Source: Herpetosiphon llansteffanensis
GTDB taxonomy: Bacteria; Chloroflexota; Chloroflexia; Chloroflexales; Herpetosiphonaceae
Length of the DNA stretch: 64,000 nt
NCBI RefSeq assembly: GCF_003205875.1
Contig: NZ_PUBZ01000079.1
Coordinates: 1 to 64,000, forward strand
Reading direction: 5' to 3'
Shown: positions 54,241 through 62,799 of the stretch, piece after piece
Layout of the letters: each line of letters opens with the position of its first letter
Position numbering within the stretch: position 1 is the stretch's first letter
Notes under the pieces: model-generated
Told to the model about the DNA's origin: nothing
Seen by the model: the letters and a program-made list of their open reading frames with translations, nothing else
Database searches by the model: none
Translations under genes and position numbers: made by a program

Positions 54241-55236
54241 GTGCTAGACATTGCAATGCCCAAACTCGAATGTGTCGCAGCGGCGGAGAACTATGGGCGG
54301 TTCAAAATTGAGCCACTGGATCCCGGTTACGGGCATACCTTAGGGAACGCGCTGCGGCGGGTGTTGTTGTCGTCCATCCCTGGGGCAGCGGTCATCAAGA
54401 TTAAAATTGATGGGATTTTCCACGAGTTTTCGCCAATTCAAGGCGTGCGTGAAGATGCTACCGAGATTGTGTTGAACGTTAAAGGCATTCGTTTGCGCTC
54501 CTACGCCGAACGCCCAGTCAAGATGATTTTATCCAAGACTGGCCCAGGCGTGGTGCGTGCAAGCGATATTGAATGCCCTTCAAACGTGGAGATCGTTAAC
54601 CCCGATCACTACATCGCAACCCTCGATAGTGCCGATGCTCGCTTGGACATGGAGCTGACCGTCGAACGTCACCGCGGCTATCTGCCAGCTGAAAATCGTG
54701 ACCCGGTGCCGATTGGCGAAATTCCGGTGGATGCGATCTTCACGCCGGTGCACAAGGTTAATTACGTTGTGGAACATACCCGCATTGGCGGGATGACCGA
54801 CTTCGACCGCTTGCTGCTTGAAATTTGGACTGATGGCACGGTTAAGCCAGGCGATGCCCTGAGCTACGCCGCGCAAGTGCTGGTCCAATATTCATCAATC
54901 ATCGCCGATTTCAATCGCTTTGATGATGAACAAGAACAAGTTGGCGATGCCAATGGTCTGGTGATTCCCAGCGAGATCTACGACATGCCGATCGAAGATC
55001 TTGACCTTTCAACCCGCACCTACAACTGTCTCAAGCGCGCTGACATCACCAAGGTGGGTCAAGTGCTGGAGATGGACGAGAAGCAACTGCTGGCTGTGCG
55101 GAACTTGGGGCAAAAATCAATGGACGAAATTCGCGAGAAATTAATCGAGCGCAATTTACTGCCAACCTTGCCTTTCAACTCCGCTATTCTGAACACCAAT
55201 GTCGCTGCCCGTCTGAACGACGGTAGCGCTGAATAG
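54241..55236 (+). CDS. rpoA: RNA polymerase subunit alpha
   Basis: A 331-residue alpha subunit. The N-terminal dimerisation domain (EPLDPGYGHTLGNALRRVLLSSIPGAAV) is followed by a linker and alpha-CTD (about 255-325) with LDLSTRTYNCLKRADITKVGQVL and LAVRNLGQKSMDEIREKL that binds UP elements. GTG start at 54241 with AGGAGG seven nt upstream. Confidence 0.98.
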   Translation: MLDIAMPKLECVAAAENYGRFKIEPLDPGYGHTLGNALRRVLLSSIPGAAVIKIKIDGIFHEFSPIQGVREDATEIVLNVKGIRLRSYAERPVKMILSKTGPGVVRASDIECPSNVEIVNPDHYIATLDSADARLDMELTVERHRGYLPAENRDPVPIGEIPVDAIFTPVHKVNYVVEHTRIGGMTDFDRLLLEIWTDGTVKPGDALSYAAQVLVQYSSIIADFNRFDDEQEQVGDANGLVIPSEIYDMPIEDLDLSTRTYNCLKRADITKVGQVLEMDEKQLLAVRNLGQKSMDEIREKLIERNLLPTLPFNSAILNTNVAARLNDGSAE

Positions 55237-55250
55237 ACGAGGATCGTTTC

Positions 55251-55598
55251 ATGAGACACCGTAAGTCTGGCAAGAAGATGGGCCGGCCAACGGCTCAGCG
55301 CAAAGCCTTATACCGTAGCTTGATGATTGCCCTTATCGAGCATCGCGGCATTACAACCACTGATGCTAAGGCCCGCGCTGTTCAACCAGAAGTTGAAAAA
55401 TTGATTACATTGGGTCGCTTTGATACTCCCCACAATCGCCGGATGGCGCTTTCGAAGCTGCACAGCAAGAATGCCATGAACCTTTTGTTCCAAGTGGCTC
55501 CTGCTTACGCCGAACGCCCAGGTGGTTACACGCGGATTGTCAAAATGGGCTTCCGCAAAGGCGACGCTGCGGAAATGGCTCGGATTGAATTGGTCTAA
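55251..55598 (+). CDS. rplQ: 50S ribosomal protein L17
   Basis: A 115-residue bL17. MRHRKSGKKMGRPTAQRKALYRSL and TTDAKARAVQPEVEKLITLGR are diagnostic. Follows rpoA by 14 nt. Confidence 0.97.
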   Translation: MRHRKSGKKMGRPTAQRKALYRSLMIALIEHRGITTTDAKARAVQPEVEKLITLGRFDTPHNRRMALSKLHSKNAMNLLFQVAPAYAERPGGYTRIVKMGFRKGDAAEMARIELV

Positions 55599-55607
55599 GT
55601 TTGCCGT

Positions 55608-56435
55608 ATGAGCCGTACTTTAGCATTGTGTTTTGAATATGTCGGCACTGCTTTTTGCGGCTCGCAATGGCAACCAGGCGGTCGCGCCGTGCAAACGGAG
55701 TTGGAGACCGCTTGGCAACGATTAACAAGCGATAGTGGGCGGTGGATTTTTGCCGGTCGAACCGATGCAGGAGTTCACGCCCTGGCCCAAGTCGCCCATA
55801 TCGTGAGCGCTACTGACCGGAGTTTGGATACGATTGCCAAGGCAATGAATGCCATTACTCCAGCAGATATTAGTGTTCACGAAGCATGGGAGATGCCAAC
55901 AGGCTTTCATGCCCGCTTTAGTGCCCGTCAACGAACATATCGCTATGTTTTTGATAGTGCACCTGCACCTTCAGCCACGCTCTCTGGGCGGGTGCTGCGC
56001 CTCGATCATCAACTTGATTGGGCGGCGATGCAGGCGGCCTTGGATACGCTAATTGGCATTCACGATTTTGCGGCGTTTGCTGGCGCTGGTCACGAAGGCT
56101 CGACCATCCGCAACTGTTACTTGGCGCAATTGCGCCCAGCAGAGTGGCTTGGCCGCCCAGTGACTGTCCTGCATTTGCAGGCGAATGCTTTTCTGAAGCA
56201 TATGGTGCGCAATATCGTTGGCACGTTACTGATGGTTGGCGCTGGCAAGCTTTCATTGGAAGCTTGGCTGGCAGTTATCGCCAGTCGCGACCGTCGGAAC
56301 GCAGGACCAACCGCGCCCCCACAGGGGTTGTATTTAGAGTCGATTGGCTATGACCCAGCACTTCAGCCAGTGGCGACAAGTTCACGCTGGGATGGCACGA
56401 CCTATTTTCGGACGTATCAAGGCGAAACGGTGTGA
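55608..56435 (+). CDS. truA: tRNA pseudouridine synthase A
   Basis: A 275-residue enzyme modifying positions 38-40 of tRNA. Catalytic Asp53 in GRTDAGVHA; FHARFSARQRTYRYVF and FLKHMVRNIVGTLLMVGAGKL are conserved. Starts 9 nt after rplQ, with a weak SD. Position between L17 and L13 is common. Confidence 0.95.
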   Translation: MSRTLALCFEYVGTAFCGSQWQPGGRAVQTELETAWQRLTSDSGRWIFAGRTDAGVHALAQVAHIVSATDRSLDTIAKAMNAITPADISVHEAWEMPTGFHARFSARQRTYRYVFDSAPAPSATLSGRVLRLDHQLDWAAMQAALDTLIGIHDFAAFAGAGHEGSTIRNCYLAQLRPAEWLGRPVTVLHLQANAFLKHMVRNIVGTLLMVGAGKLSLEAWLAVIASRDRRNAGPTAPPQGLYLESIGYDPALQPVATSSRWDGTTYFRTYQGETV

Positions 56436-56537
56436 ATACGGGCAACTTGCCAACGCTTCTCACCGCCACCCTTACAACGATTTGTGAACATGCCAGCGTG
56501 GCATAATTCACAATTCATACACGAGGAATTCAGCAGC

Positions 56538-56972
56538 ATGAAGACTTATAGCCAAAAAGCTTCGGAGATTCAGCGCGAATGGCTGGTCGTCGATGCAGAA
56601 AATCAGGTGCTTGGTCGGCTCGCGACCCAAATCGCAACCCTGATTCGCGGCAAACACAAGCCAACCTACACGCCGAGCATGGATGGCGGCGATTTTGTCG
56701 TCGTGGTCAACGCTGAGAAAATTCGCGTTACCGGCGATAAAGCCAACCAAAAAATTTACTATCGCCACTCGAACTTTCCTGGTGGTTTGAAGCGCACCGC
56801 TTATAAAGTGATGATGCAAACCCACCCAGAGCGGATCATTTACTTTGCGGTTAAGGGCATGTTGCCACGCAATCGCTTGAGCCGCCACATTATCAAGAAG
56901 TTGAAAGTGTATGCAGGTGCAAGCCATCCCCATGCATCACAATCACCTAAAACCTATGCGGTGAAAGGTTAA
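56538..56972 (+). CDS. rplM: 50S ribosomal protein L13
   Basis: A 144-residue uL13. [48 protein letters not shown] is diagnostic. ATG at 56538 after GAGGAA; earlier ATGs are rejected. Confidence 0.97.
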   Translation: MKTYSQKASEIQREWLVVDAENQVLGRLATQIATLIRGKHKPTYTPSMDGGDFVVVVNAEKIRVTGDKANQKIYYRHSNFPGGLKRTAYKVMMQTHPERIIYFAVKGMLPRNRLSRHIIKKLKVYAGASHPHASQSPKTYAVKG

Positions 56973-56977
56973 TACCG

Positions 56978-57376
56978 ATGAGTGAACAACGCTATTTCCA
57001 AGGCACTGGTCGCCGCAAGACCGCTGTGGCCCGGGTACGCTTGTATCCTGGCACCGGTGAGTTCGTGGTCAATGGCCGCACCTCAGAAGAATTCTTCGGT
57101 GGTCGCGCCCTGTACCAACAATTGATTCGCCAACCTTTGTTGGCTGCCAATCAATTGGGCTCGTTCAATGTGTTGGTCAAGGTTCGTGGCGGTGGCGACA
57201 CTGGCCGCGCCGAAGCTGTACGCCACGGCGTAGCTCGCGCTTTGGTCGATGCTGATGCAGCATTCAAGCCAATTATGCGCGCTGCTGGCCTCTTGACCCG
57301 CGACGCTCGTAAGAAGGAACGTAAGAAACCAGGTTTGGTCAAGGCTCGCCGCGCCAAACAATACACCAAGCGGTAA
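56978..57376 (+). CDS. rpsI: 30S ribosomal protein S9
   Basis: A 132-residue uS9. FQGTGRRKTAVARVRLYPGTGEFVVNGR and the C-terminal RKKPGLVKARRAKQYTKR tail that touches P-site tRNA are complete. Five nt after rplM; last gene before the terminator. Confidence 0.97.
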   Translation: MSEQRYFQGTGRRKTAVARVRLYPGTGEFVVNGRTSEEFFGGRALYQQLIRQPLLAANQLGSFNVLVKVRGGGDTGRAEAVRHGVARALVDADAAFKPIMRAAGLLTRDARKKERKKPGLVKARRAKQYTKR

Positions 57377-57404
57377 GTTTTTTACCCTTTGGTGTCCGGT
57401 TTCC

Positions 57405-57444
57405 CCCAGCCACGGAGCTTCGGTTCCATGGCTGGGTTTTTTTT
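57405..57444 (+). terminator. Strong terminator of the ribosomal block
   Basis: CCCAGCCA (57405-57412) and TGGCTGGG (57429-57436) with inner GGA/TTCC pairing, followed by eight T. Confidence 0.95.
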
Positions 57445-57734
57445 AGGGGTCAGGGGTCAGGGTAACGAAACCGCGAAGGAGCACGAAGAACAGAGAGCAT
57501 AGAACAAAGAGCATAGAACATAAAGGCTGTAGGCTATGGGCTATCGAGAATAAGTTGTAATACCAAAAGCCAAAAGCCAGTAGCCAGTAGCCAGTAGCCA
57601 GTAGCCATTCTTCGTGCTCTTCGTGTTCTTCGTGGATCAAAATCTTAACGCAGAGTCGCAGCTTGAAATAACCGACCCCAACCCCCGCCAACCAATCCCC
57701 AATCCCTATGTTCTATGTTCTATGCTCTCTGTTC
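57445..57734. repeat. Composite intergenic repeat block
   Basis: 290 bp, no gene. AGGGGTC words, CCGCGAAGGAGCACGAAG, GAGAGCATAGAACAAAGAGC, four AGCCAGT 7-mers (about 57568-57605), CTTCGTGCT/CTTCGTGTT words and an inverted ATGTTCTATGTTCTATGCTC run. Confidence 0.75.
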
Positions 57735-59414
57735 TTATTTTTTGGCTTTGGCTTTAACCACAACTGGCTCGATGACTGGCGGTGGCGGGGCTTTGCTGGC
57801 CTCGCGCCACGCACTGTAGCCGCCAAGATGGGCGCTTAGGCTGCCATCGGCGACTGCCCACACTCGGTCAACCACCCGATCGAGAAAGTAGCGGTCGTGC
57901 GAAATCACGATCACTGTGCCATCGTAACGCTCTAAGGCATCTTCCAAAACCTCGACCGAATCAATATCCAAATGGTTGGTTGGCTCATCGAGAATCAGAC
58001 AATTGGGCTTGGCTAACATCAACAAGGCCAATTGTAGCCGCGCTCGTTCGCCGCCAGAAAGCGAGCCAATCGTTTGGCGACATTGATTGTAGCTAAACAA
58101 GAAGCCGCCCAAAAATGCCACCGCTTGGCCCTCGTACATCGAGCGCGTCAGCCGTACCACATCAATCGGCGTTTGGTTGTGATCAAGCGTCTCAACGCCT
58201 TGGGCAAAATAGCCAATTTCGATCGATGGCCCAACCCAAACCATGCCATCGCTTGGCTCGTATTGGCCGTGCATCAGCTTGCCCAGCACGCTTTTGCCAG
58301 AGCCGTTTTGGCCGATAATGCCAACTCGTTCGCCACGCCAAATCGTTTGCTCGATGCCGAGCAGCACCAAATCGTCGCCAAAACTCATGCTTACATCGCG
58401 CAGATCGATAATTTTCTGGCCGCCACGTTGCTCGGAGCGCAGGCTTAAGCCAACTTTGCGGCGTTCGAGCACGGGTTTTTCAACTTTATCCAATTTGTCG
58501 ATTTGCATTTGCTTGACCCGCGCCTGTTTGATATGGCGTTCGTTTGGAACCATCGAGGCCCATAGTTGAAACCGCTTAATTGCCTCTTCAAGCCGATTAA
58601 TTTCCTTTTGCTGAGCTGTAAAATCTTGTTGCTGGCGTTGCAAGGCCAATTGGCGGTTAACGGCGTAGGTCGAATAATTGCCAAGCCAGAGGCTGGTTTT
58701 GCCATCCTCTAAATGAACCACGCTGGTGATGGTTTCATCGAGCAAATAACGATCGTGAGCCACAATCACCACTGCTCCGCTAAACTCACGAATGGTCGCT
58801 TCTAGAAACTCGCGGCGATTCAGATCGAGGTGGGTTTCTGGCTCGTCGAGCAGCAATAAATCAGGCCGCTGGATCAAACAACTTGCCAAACCGATCATTT
58901 TGCGTTGGCCACCACTCAGGGCGCTGGTTGGCAAGTTCAAATCGTTGGCATCAAAGCCAAATTGCTGTAAATAGCCACGCGCATCATTGGCCAGCATCGA
59001 GCCGCCAAGCTCCTCGAATTGGTTCAACAAGCGACTGTGCTGCTCTAAAACCTGATTCATACGTTTGAGATCGTTGGCGATGGCTGGCTCGCCAAGTTGG
59101 GTTTCGCAAGCCCAAATTTGGGCTTCCAGCTCAGCAAGATCAGGGCGGGCAGCCATGACGGTTTGCATTGGGGTGCGTTGATCGCCAACAATATGCTGCG
59201 AAAGATAGGCGATGCGCAAGCCTCGGCGCGTGGGAATTAAGCCTGCAGTTGGGGTTTCGAAGCCCGCCAATAAACGCAGCAAGGTTGATTTACCAGCGCC
59301 ATTCGCGCCAACCAAGCCAATTCGCGCTCGTTCGTGAATTTCCCAATTCAAGCCGTTTAAAATGCTTCGACCGCCAACGCTGTAGTGTAGATTTTGGGCA
59401 CTTGCAATAATCAT
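57735..59414 (-). CDS. ABC-F subfamily ATPase
   Basis: A 559-residue cytosolic protein with two ABC domains and no membrane part. Walker A1 GANGAGKS (37-44), signature LSGGQRKM and Walker B LLLLDEPETHLDL (THLD where TNHLD is usual); a charged linker at about 235-325; Walker A2 GQNGSGKS, LSGGERARLQ and LILDEPTNHLDI. ABC-F proteins bind the ribosomal E site; some rescue translation from antibiotics. ATG at 59414 has GGAGG eight nt upstream. The leader contains an upstream ORF and an attenuator, as seen for antibiotic-induced ABC-F genes, which favours a ribosome-protection role (inference). Confidence 0.92.
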   Translation of the reverse strand: MIIASAQNLHYSVGGRSILNGLNWEIHERARIGLVGANGAGKSTLLRLLAGFETPTAGLIPTRRGLRIAYLSQHIVGDQRTPMQTVMAARPDLAELEAQIWACETQLGEPAIANDLKRMNQVLEQHSRLLNQFEELGGSMLANDARGYLQQFGFDANDLNLPTSALSGGQRKMIGLASCLIQRPDLLLLDEPETHLDLNRREFLEATIREFSGAVVIVAHDRYLLDETITSVVHLEDGKTSLWLGNYSTYAVNRQLALQRQQQDFTAQQKEINRLEEAIKRFQLWASMVPNERHIKQARVKQMQIDKLDKVEKPVLERRKVGLSLRSEQRGGQKIIDLRDVSMSFGDDLVLLGIEQTIWRGERVGIIGQNGSGKSVLGKLMHGQYEPSDGMVWVGPSIEIGYFAQGVETLDHNQTPIDVVRLTRSMYEGQAVAFLGGFLFSYNQCRQTIGSLSGGERARLQLALLMLAKPNCLILDEPTNHLDIDSVEVLEDALERYDGTVIVISHDRYFLDRVVDRVWAVADGSLSAHLGGYSAWREASKAPPPPVIEPVVVKAKAKK

Positions 59415-59431
59415 TCGGGCAACCTCCACAG

Positions 59432-59492
59432 TAGGGGGCAGCACTATGCACAGCGATCAAAAAAAGACTAAGGGCGCATAATGCTGCCCCTA
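59432..59492 (-). promoter_or_regulatory. Alternative pairing near the ABC-F start
   Basis: On the minus strand TAGGGGCAGCA (59482-59492) can pair with TGCTGCCCCCTA (59432-59443). Its 3' arm lies past the U-tract, so it cannot be a classical antiterminator. Confidence 0.4.
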
Positions 59493-59497
59493 GTCTT
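59459..59497 (-). terminator. Attenuator terminator (3:4) before ABC-F
   Basis: On the minus strand AAGACTAGGGGC (59486-59497) pairs with GCCCTTAGTCTT (59464-59475), 12 bp with one G-T, followed by a run of T (59459-59463). It lies 45 nt before the ABC-F start codon. Confidence 0.85.
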
Positions 59498-59559
59498 GAT
59501 CAGTTGGTTTCAATTACCAATTGGTTCAGATTTTAGGCGCAGCTATCCTGTCTGCGCCT
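59484..59559 (-). promoter_or_regulatory. 1:2 and 2:3 hairpins of the ABC-F attenuator
   Basis: On the minus strand region 1 AGGCGCAG (59552-59559) pairs with CTGCGCCT (59535-59542). Region 2 CTGCGCCTA (59534-59542) can instead pair with region 3 TAGGGGCAG (59484-59492), 8 of 9 positions, which would break the terminator. Confidence 0.6.
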
Positions 59560-59612
59560 TTGTTGAACCCTTTCCGTGCGTACATTACACGCATAAATGC
59601 ATTGAAAACCAT
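59526..59612 (-). CDS. Putative leader peptide (uORF) before ABC-F
   Basis: A 28-codon ORF, ATG at 59612 to TGA at 59526, in the leader of the ABC-F gene. The peptide begins MVFNAFMRVMYARKG and is rich in aromatic and basic residues. GGAAG lies 6 nt before the ATG. Codons 18-21 overlap region 1 of the attenuator and codons 24-27 overlap region 2, so a ribosome paused near codons 10-17 would free region 2. Function as a stalling leader is inferred; it has no recognised homologue. Confidence 0.5.
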   Translation of the reverse strand: MVFNAFMRVMYARKGFNKGADRIAAPKI

Positions 59613-59745
59613 GATCGTCTTCCAAACTATAATCCAATATGTGCGGCTAGGATAGCACAAGCAACCAAATGGCTGAATCGGTCTTTAGGCCGAATCGATA
59701 ATCCAGCCAAACCCATTTAATTAATTGAATTTAGCGAGGAACCAC

Positions 59746-60564
59746 ATGAGTCTATTAATTGGCCTGAATGGCCGTTTTTTCGAGCAGAATTGGCGACCAG
59801 CGCTTGCTGAAATTGCGTTTGCTGCTGCCAATGGCTTTGCCAGCATGCAGTTTCAGGGTAAGCCAGCAGGGTTGCAAGCGGCAGCCTTGGGAGCCAATTT
59901 TGCCAGTATTCGCCAGCAACTGCAAGCTAAGCAGATTATGGCAGTAATGGAAATTAATTTGCAAATTGATGCAGCTGGATGTATTGCGACTGGCCAAACG
60001 CCGCTGGAAGTGCTGGAAGCCAATTTGCCAGCGATCAACGGCTTGGGCTGCGAATATGTGCATTGGCATCTTAATAATCAGCCTGTGCTGGAATATGCCC
60101 AAGTTGCCGAGCTAGAAATTGCGTTGCAAGCCCAATTTGCTGCTGGTGTGGCCTTAGCCCAGCAGCATGGCTTTAAATTTGGCTTTGAGCATAACGACCC
60201 AATTTTGCGCTTGTTTACCACGCCGCAAGCCTGCCGCCAACTCTTGGATGCTGTGCCAGGTTTGGGTTTTGTGTGGGATTTTAATCATACACTGCCTGAA
60301 GATTTGGCTGGTTTTGTGGCACTCATTCCACGCATGAGCATGCTACATATTTCAGACACACCGTTGCCAGAGGTTAATTGCCATCTGCCGCTTGGCATGG
60401 GCACAATTGATTTTGCTGCCTATTGCCAGGCCTTGGCTGCGGCGAATTTTTATGGCCCAGCGATTCTAGAAATTGGTGGTTTGCCCAAATCTGGTGGCTA
60501 TGGGCGCGATACAGATGTGGCATTAATTGATTCGTTACAACGATTGCAGGCAGCTTTGGCGTAG
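59746..60564 (+). CDS. Sugar isomerase/epimerase-like TIM barrel (AP_endonuc_2)
   Basis: A 272-residue xylose-isomerase-like barrel. Metal ligands expected of the family are seen in GFEHND (Glu), VWDFNHT (Asp/His), LHISDT (His/Asp) and ILEIGG (Glu). It resembles hydroxypyruvate isomerase or sugar-phosphate epimerases; the substrate is unknown. GAGGA five nt before the ATG at 59746. It diverges from the ABC-F gene; the two share a 330-nt control region. Confidence 0.78.
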   Translation: MSLLIGLNGRFFEQNWRPALAEIAFAAANGFASMQFQGKPAGLQAAALGANFASIRQQLQAKQIMAVMEINLQIDAAGCIATGQTPLEVLEANLPAINGLGCEYVHWHLNNQPVLEYAQVAELEIALQAQFAAGVALAQQHGFKFGFEHNDPILRLFTTPQACRQLLDAVPGLGFVWDFNHTLPEDLAGFVALIPRMSMLHISDTPLPEVNCHLPLGMGTIDFAAYCQALAAANFYGPAILEIGGLPKSGGYGRDTDVALIDSLQRLQAALA

Positions 60565-60574
60565 GCTTAATTTT

Positions 60575-60862
60575 GATCCACGAAGAGCACGAAGGGCACG
60601 AAGAATGAAACCGCGAAGGTCGCGAGGATTATTTTTTTCGCCACGAATTCCACGAATGACACGAATGATAATTTTTTGCCACAGATTACACAGATTACAC
60701 AGATTATGTTCCGATAGCTTCAGGCGCATAGCCTAGAGCCATCGTTTCTCTGTGCCTTTGCGTTAAAACTGCGCCTGACCTCTGATCCCTGATCCCATTT
60801 TGACTTTTGACTTTTGACTTTTGCCCTTATGTTCTATGCTCTATGCTCTTTGTTCTTCTTTA
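60575..60862. repeat. Composite intergenic repeat block (inverted)
   Basis: No gene. CCACGAAGAGCACGAAGGGCACGAAG, CCACGAATTCCACGAATGACACGAATG, three ACAGATTAC units (60680-60705), CCTGATCCC words, four TTTTGAC units and ATGTTCTATGCTCTATGCTC. Reverse order relative to copies 1-3. Confidence 0.75.
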
Positions 60863-60871
60863 CGTGACACC

Positions 60872-60900
60872 TTGCGTCATAAACCTGCTTAGGGTATGAT
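60872..60900 (+). promoter_or_regulatory. Promoter for the aldehyde dehydrogenase gene
   Basis: TTGCGT (60872-60877), 17 nt, TATGAT (60895-60900), 41 nt before the ATG. Confidence 0.65.
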
Positions 60901-60941
60901 CAAAGCATAACGACTGTGCGCCTTCAACGGAGAACGCCAAG

Positions 60942-62474
60942 ATGACTCAATCAGATAGCCTGCGCGCTTTTGGCCTGTATATTGACGGAGCTTGGGTGGC
61001 GGCCAGCGATGCTGCGAGTGAAACCCTGTATAACCCTGCGACGGGCGAGCCAATCGCTCAGGTGGCGCGGGCAACCATCCACGATATTGATCGAGCGGTT
61101 GATGCTGCGCGAAAGAGTTTTGATATTGGCTCATGGTCGCAAATGCGGCCTGTCGAACGCGCCAAGGTTCTCGAAGCAATCGCCGATGTGCTCGAAGAAA
61201 ACACCGACGAACTAGCCGAACTCGAAACCCTCAATGGCGGGGCAACGCTACGCAAAAGTTCATGGCTCGATATTCCAGTTGGCATCGAGCATTTGCGCTA
61301 TTTTGCCGATTTGGCGCGCCAACATCCAATGCAAACGTTGCCCTACATCGATTTTCCTTCGCCAAGTGCCAACTCTGTTTGGCGCGAACCAATTGGGGTT
61401 TGCGGGCAAATTATCCCGTGGAATTACCCGTTTTTGATGGCGATTTGGAAGATTGGCCCAGCCTTGGCTGCTGGCAATAGCCTCATCCTCAAGCCTGCTT
61501 CGTTAACGCCAGTTAGCGCCTTGCGCATGGCCGAATTGATCCACGAGGCCGATTTATTGCCACACGGGGTTTTCAATGTGGTGACTGGACCTGGTGGTTT
61601 GGTTGGCGAACGCCTAACCAGCCATCCTAAGGTCGATAAAATTGCCTTTACTGGCTCGACTGAGGTTGGCCGCCATATTGCCGAAGTTGCTGGCCGCAAT
61701 CTCAAACGGGTCACGTTGGAGCTTGGTGGTAAATCGCCAGTGGTTGTGCTGCCCAACGCCGACCTCGATTTGGCGGTTGATGGAGCGATTTGGGCGGCGT
61801 TTATGCACTCTGGCCAAAGCTGCGAAGCTGGCACACGCCTATTGCTGCCCGATTCGCTGCACGATGAATTTGTTGAGCGACTGGTTGCGCGCGTTGAACA
61901 ATTGGTGCTTGGCGATCCGCTTGATCTAACGACTGATTTAGGCCCGTTGGTTTCGGCGGCCCAAAAACGTGCTGTCGAAGCCTATATTGAGCTTGGCATT
62001 CAAGAGGGTGCGACCTTGCGCTGTGGCGGCGTTGGGATCGATGATCCTGCGCTTGCTAATGGCCATTTTGTGCGCCCAACGATTTTTACCGATGTCAATA
62101 ATCGCATGCGGATTGCCCGAGAAGAAATTTTCGGGCCGGTGCTCTCCGTTATTCGCTATCAAACGGTTGGCGAGGCCATTACAATCGCCAACGATACTAA
62201 TTATGGCTTGGCTGCCAGTGTTTGGAGCCGCGATTTGCAAGATGCCCAAGAAGTGGCACGCGCAATTCGGGCTGGCACAGTTTGGATCAACGATCATCAT
62301 TTAATCAATGCGAAAGCACCATTTGGCGGCTACAAAGATAGCGGAATTGGCCGCGAGTTAGGACCGAATGCGCTTGATGCCTATAGCGAAGTTAAGCATA
62401 TTCATACCGACTTGACCCAAGAACGCACGCGCCGCATTTGGGTCGATATTGTTACGCCCCGCCTCGACGACTAA
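60942..62474 (+). CDS. NAD(P)+-dependent aldehyde dehydrogenase
   Basis: A 510-residue ALDH-superfamily enzyme. IPWNYPFLMAIWKIGPALAAGN, the catalytic Glu in LELGGKSP, catalytic Cys294 in HSGQSCEAG and EEIFGPVLSV are intact. It oxidises an aldehyde to the acid with NAD(P)+; the closest types are betaine- or gamma-aminobutyraldehyde-like enzymes, but the substrate is open. GGAGAA seven nt before the ATG. Single gene. Confidence 0.93.
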   Translation: MTQSDSLRAFGLYIDGAWVAASDAASETLYNPATGEPIAQVARATIHDIDRAVDAARKSFDIGSWSQMRPVERAKVLEAIADVLEENTDELAELETLNGGATLRKSSWLDIPVGIEHLRYFADLARQHPMQTLPYIDFPSPSANSVWREPIGVCGQIIPWNYPFLMAIWKIGPALAAGNSLILKPASLTPVSALRMAELIHEADLLPHGVFNVVTGPGGLVGERLTSHPKVDKIAFTGSTEVGRHIAEVAGRNLKRVTLELGGKSPVVVLPNADLDLAVDGAIWAAFMHSGQSCEAGTRLLLPDSLHDEFVERLVARVEQLVLGDPLDLTTDLGPLVSAAQKRAVEAYIELGIQEGATLRCGGVGIDDPALANGHFVRPTIFTDVNNRMRIAREEIFGPVLSVIRYQTVGEAITIANDTNYGLAASVWSRDLQDAQEVARAIRAGTVWINDHHLINAKAPFGGYKDSGIGRELGPNALDAYSEVKHIHTDLTQERTRRIWVDIVTPRLDD

Positions 62475-62784
62475 GTTAAGAAGGATGAAATATGAGGGAT
62501 GAAACGGAAGGATGAAGGATGAAGTATGAGGGATGAAAACCTAATTCAAAATTCAAAAGGCAGAAGGCAAAAATCAAAATATAAGGATGAGGAGGGATGA
62601 ACATAACTCAACGCGGGCTAGGGGAGCAGAGCGTTTTGACCACACATTGTTGTAGAACCACACGATTAAAGCCCCTCGCCCGCGCATGGGAGAGGGGTTG
62701 GGGTGAGGGGATTAGGTCATAGTTAACGTAATGTATCAGTACAAATCGCTACCTACCACGCTTAACCAAGCCTAAACTTGCAGA
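62475..62784. repeat. Composite intergenic repeat block (partial palindrome)
   Basis: 310 bp, no gene. GGATGAAATATGAGGGATGAA and GGATGAAGGATGAAGTATGAGGG words, AAAAGGCAGAAGGC, a right-hand part of the C/G palindrome (about 62600-62720, with GTAGAACCACA) and TAGTTAACGTAATG. Confidence 0.75.
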
Positions 62785-62799
62785 TTGGTGGGCCATGAT

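Noticed and set aside
59432-59492. Downstream TGCTGCCCCCTA arm as the antiterminator of the ABC-F leader
   Set aside because: It lies beyond the U-tract and is made too late to prevent termination; the upstream 2:3 pair is the better candidate.
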